Shown in pieces: positions 62,476 through 64,000 of a DNA stretch of 64,000 nucleotides; the stretch's first letter is position 1; the number at the start of each line of letters is the position of its first letter. The DNA is from Ichthyophis bannanicus. Lineage: Eukaryota; Chordata; Amphibia; Gymnophiona; Ichthyophiidae. Both the position numbers and the translations under genes were made by a program. The notes under the pieces are model-generated. The model was not told the origin of the DNA. It did no database searches and saw nothing but the letters and a program-made list of their open reading frames with translations. The stretch covers positions 248,018,869 to 248,082,868 of the forward strand of contig CM066035.1 of assembly GCA_033557465.1 (NCBI GenBank), read 5' to 3'.

Positions 62476-63460
62476 GCCTAAATGACTGATTAAAAACATG
62501 GGGGGGAGGGGGGAATAAAGTGTAGATGCTAAAGATGTATAGAAGAAAGTAGAAATTCCTCATGTCACGAAAGGAATTTTATCTGCCTGTACAGGAGTAC
62601 CCACTGTATCAGCCAGAGAAAAGAGAATCTACAGATTCTCAAGAAAGAGAGATACATGCTATGCTTCAGAAAAGTAAGCTAGACAGTTTAACCAGGTGTT
62701 AAATTCAAGTTTGTGAATGCAGTGCATTATTTTTGCTTTAAAACCAACGGAAACATTTTTTTTTATTCAACCATATGCTGCCACTACTAATAATCTGTAT
62801 AGTGCCACACATACATGTGAGAAACACTCCCTTCTCAATAGAGCTTACAGTTTATTCAGGACAAACACAAACAGGAGACTAGGGTACAACTAAGGGAAAA
62901 TGATTAAACACTTAGGGGAAGGAAACCAGAGAATAATCAGACTTTAAAGGTGGGTTTTTAGCCTGGATTTGAAGAGGGCCAGAGATGGAACTTGATGCAC
63001 TGGCTCAGGTAGTCTGTTCCAGGCTTATGGTGCAGCAAATCTGCCCAGCAAGGTGACAAGAGTACAGTAGGTGCACCTGCTGCTCTCTGGAGGTCACCCC
63101 TCCCCATGCCTTTGTTTAAGGGTATACCCAACACTCCATGTAGGTCACCCCTATTTGGGTGACCAAAGTCTGGAGTCCGCAGTGGAAGAGAAGGAGACAG
63201 ATAAAAGTGATTTGTCTGATGAGCTAAGTTTCTGAGGAGGGGTGTACTGAGAGGTAATGAGGAACTGCAGAAGTTTGAACTTGATGTGGAAATGGATAGG
63301 GAGCTAATGAAGTGATTTGAGAAGAGAGATTATATGAACATAGTGACACTGGCGGTAGATTAGCTAGGTTGCAATAGTCTACCTGGGAGGCGACCAAGCG
63401 TTTTGGTAGTGTGTTCAGAAAGCAAGGGATGAATGTTGCTGATGTTATAGAGAAAGAAAC
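62476..63460. other. Decayed dispersed repeat
   Basis: Text such as AAAGGTGGGTTTTTAGCCTG, GGCTCAGGTAGTCTGTTCC and ATGAAGTGATTTGAGAAGAG, and AATCTGTATAGTGCCACACA near 62790, looks like a widespread vertebrate interspersed repeat. I cannot assign its class, and no reading frame of note is present. Confidence 0.45.
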
Positions 63461-63489
63461 AATAGGTTTTACTTATGTATTGCATGTGT

Positions 63490-63512
63490 GCAGAGAAAGA
63501 GAGAGAGAGAGA
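63490..63512. repeat. (GA)n short tandem repeat
   Basis: A GA run of about 20 bases with one AAA interruption. Confidence 0.9.
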
Positions 63513-63778
63513 TCAATAAATTCCTTTAGGCGAGTGACTGTGTGATGACAGAGAAGTGAGAGCATCCAAGTTTGCAGAGCTTTGGAATAGAAAGAATTCT
63601 CCTTCCCCTCAGTCCACTCAACCCCAGAAGGAAGGAGAGAGAGTTCATCATTCCATTCCTTCAATCCAGAGATAGATAAAAGGTACCAGAGGGGAAAATG
63701 ATAAATTATCTTGGATAGCAAACAACATGCTTGTGGGGATCAGCTTAAGAAACAAAACAAAAACAAAACACAACTTAC
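63513..63778. other. Intron 2 start of the MAL-like gene
   Basis: Unique-looking DNA directly downstream (minus strand) of the exon at 63779-63961, including the splice donor complement at 63773-63778. Nothing else recognised. Confidence 0.6.
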
Positions 63779-63961
63779 CAATGTGGTCCAAGACGTTTTT
63801 CCACCATGAGCACCAATAATATACATGACCATGAGGATAGTTGTGACCACAAAGCAAAACACCGAGACAAACATAACCCAACCTTGGAGATCAGAGATAC
63901 TCGGAATTGAAGTGTCCAATCTTGTCGAGGCTACCAGAATCCAGACTAGACCACCAAAAAT
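63779..63961 (-). CDS. MAL: MAL-like MARVEL-domain gene, internal exon (exon 2 of MAL)
   Basis: This is a 183-base exon of 61 open codons in phase 0. It is preceded on the minus strand by a pyrimidine-rich tract ending in TTTTAG and followed by the donor GTAAGT (complement at 63773-63778). The translation starts IFGGLVWILVAS, has QGWVMFVSVFCF in the middle and YIIGAHGG near the end. These match the end of membrane segment 1, the first outer loop and segment 2 of MAL, a small four-span lipid-raft protein of apical sorting and myelin membranes. The loop between VAS and QGW is 13 residues, about five longer than I recall in mammalian MAL. Exon 1 should lie beyond base 64000, and the next exon is at 29108-29227. 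MAL2, MALL and plasmolipin are paralogues, but GAHGG and TSW favour MAL. The exon is certain to look real; the paralogue choice is slightly less sure. Confidence 0.85.
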
Positions 63962-64000
63962 CTAAAAGAAAAGAAGATAGAAATAATTGTAATAGTATTT

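Overview
The window is vertebrate genomic DNA packed with transposons, on the minus strand of one host gene. Two short exons at 63779-63961 and 29108-29227 are both in phase 0 and have clean AG/GTAAGT splice borders. They encode consecutive parts of a MARVEL-domain tetraspan protein, best matched by MAL. The intron between them is about 34.5 kb, and the next intron is more than 29 kb because no final exon was found. Nearly everything else is mobile DNA. DIRS-type tyrosine-recombinase retrotransposons, Penelope elements with a GIY-YIG nuclease, CR1/L2-group LINEs, a CORE-SINE and hAT transposons in a bloated intron suggest an amphibian with a large genome. A caecilian is my best guess; this is inference, not proof.

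Layout. 1-380: CR1 3' end. 381-5750: DIRS 'D1', gag only. 5751-8789: no gene. 8790-9690: CR1 with a nested hAT MITE. 9691-11670: no gene. 11671-18902: DIRS 'D5', full set of broken genes, with CR1, L2 and MITE insertions. 18978-28958: a CR1 split by DIRS 'D2' (gag only, with a hAT element in its left repeat) and by an L1-like element that has only ORF1. 29108-29227: MAL-like exon 3. 29489-35285: DIRS 'D3', complete but broken. 35288-39010: two Penelope copies head to head, forming a large palindrome. 39200-40480: decayed L2-group LINE. 40571-46716: DIRS 'D4', the best preserved, with an open 710-codon RT/RNase H/methyltransferase-like gene. 46717-48092: CR1 end, CORE-SINE, foldback hAT. 48093-59332: a deep nest in which a DIRS of a third family is split by a LINE, that LINE by another LINE, the second LINE by DIRS 'D6', and D6 carries a further small insertion. 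59333-62475: hAT transposon with a broken transposase. 62476-63778: repeat debris. 63779-63961: MAL-like exon 2.

How the parts work. All DIRS copies are on the minus strand and share one plan: inverted terminal repeats, a gag with an N-terminal CxxC/CxxC motif, RT-RNase H-methyltransferase-like pol, a tyrosine recombinase overlapping the end of pol, and an internal complementary region (ICR). The ICR is the complement of the right end joined to the left end, as expected if it templates a circular intermediate. At D6 and D2, where the pre-insertion target can be read, the borders fit recombination at a shared AGC triplet without a normal target duplication. D1 and D2 belong to a subfamily in which about 2 kb of non-coding DNA replaces pol and the recombinase. 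They presumably depended on relatives such as D6.

All readings come from inspecting the sequence and supplied translations; no alignment or database search was run. Element limits are good to a few bases where ICRs or target duplications fix them, and to tens of bases elsewhere.
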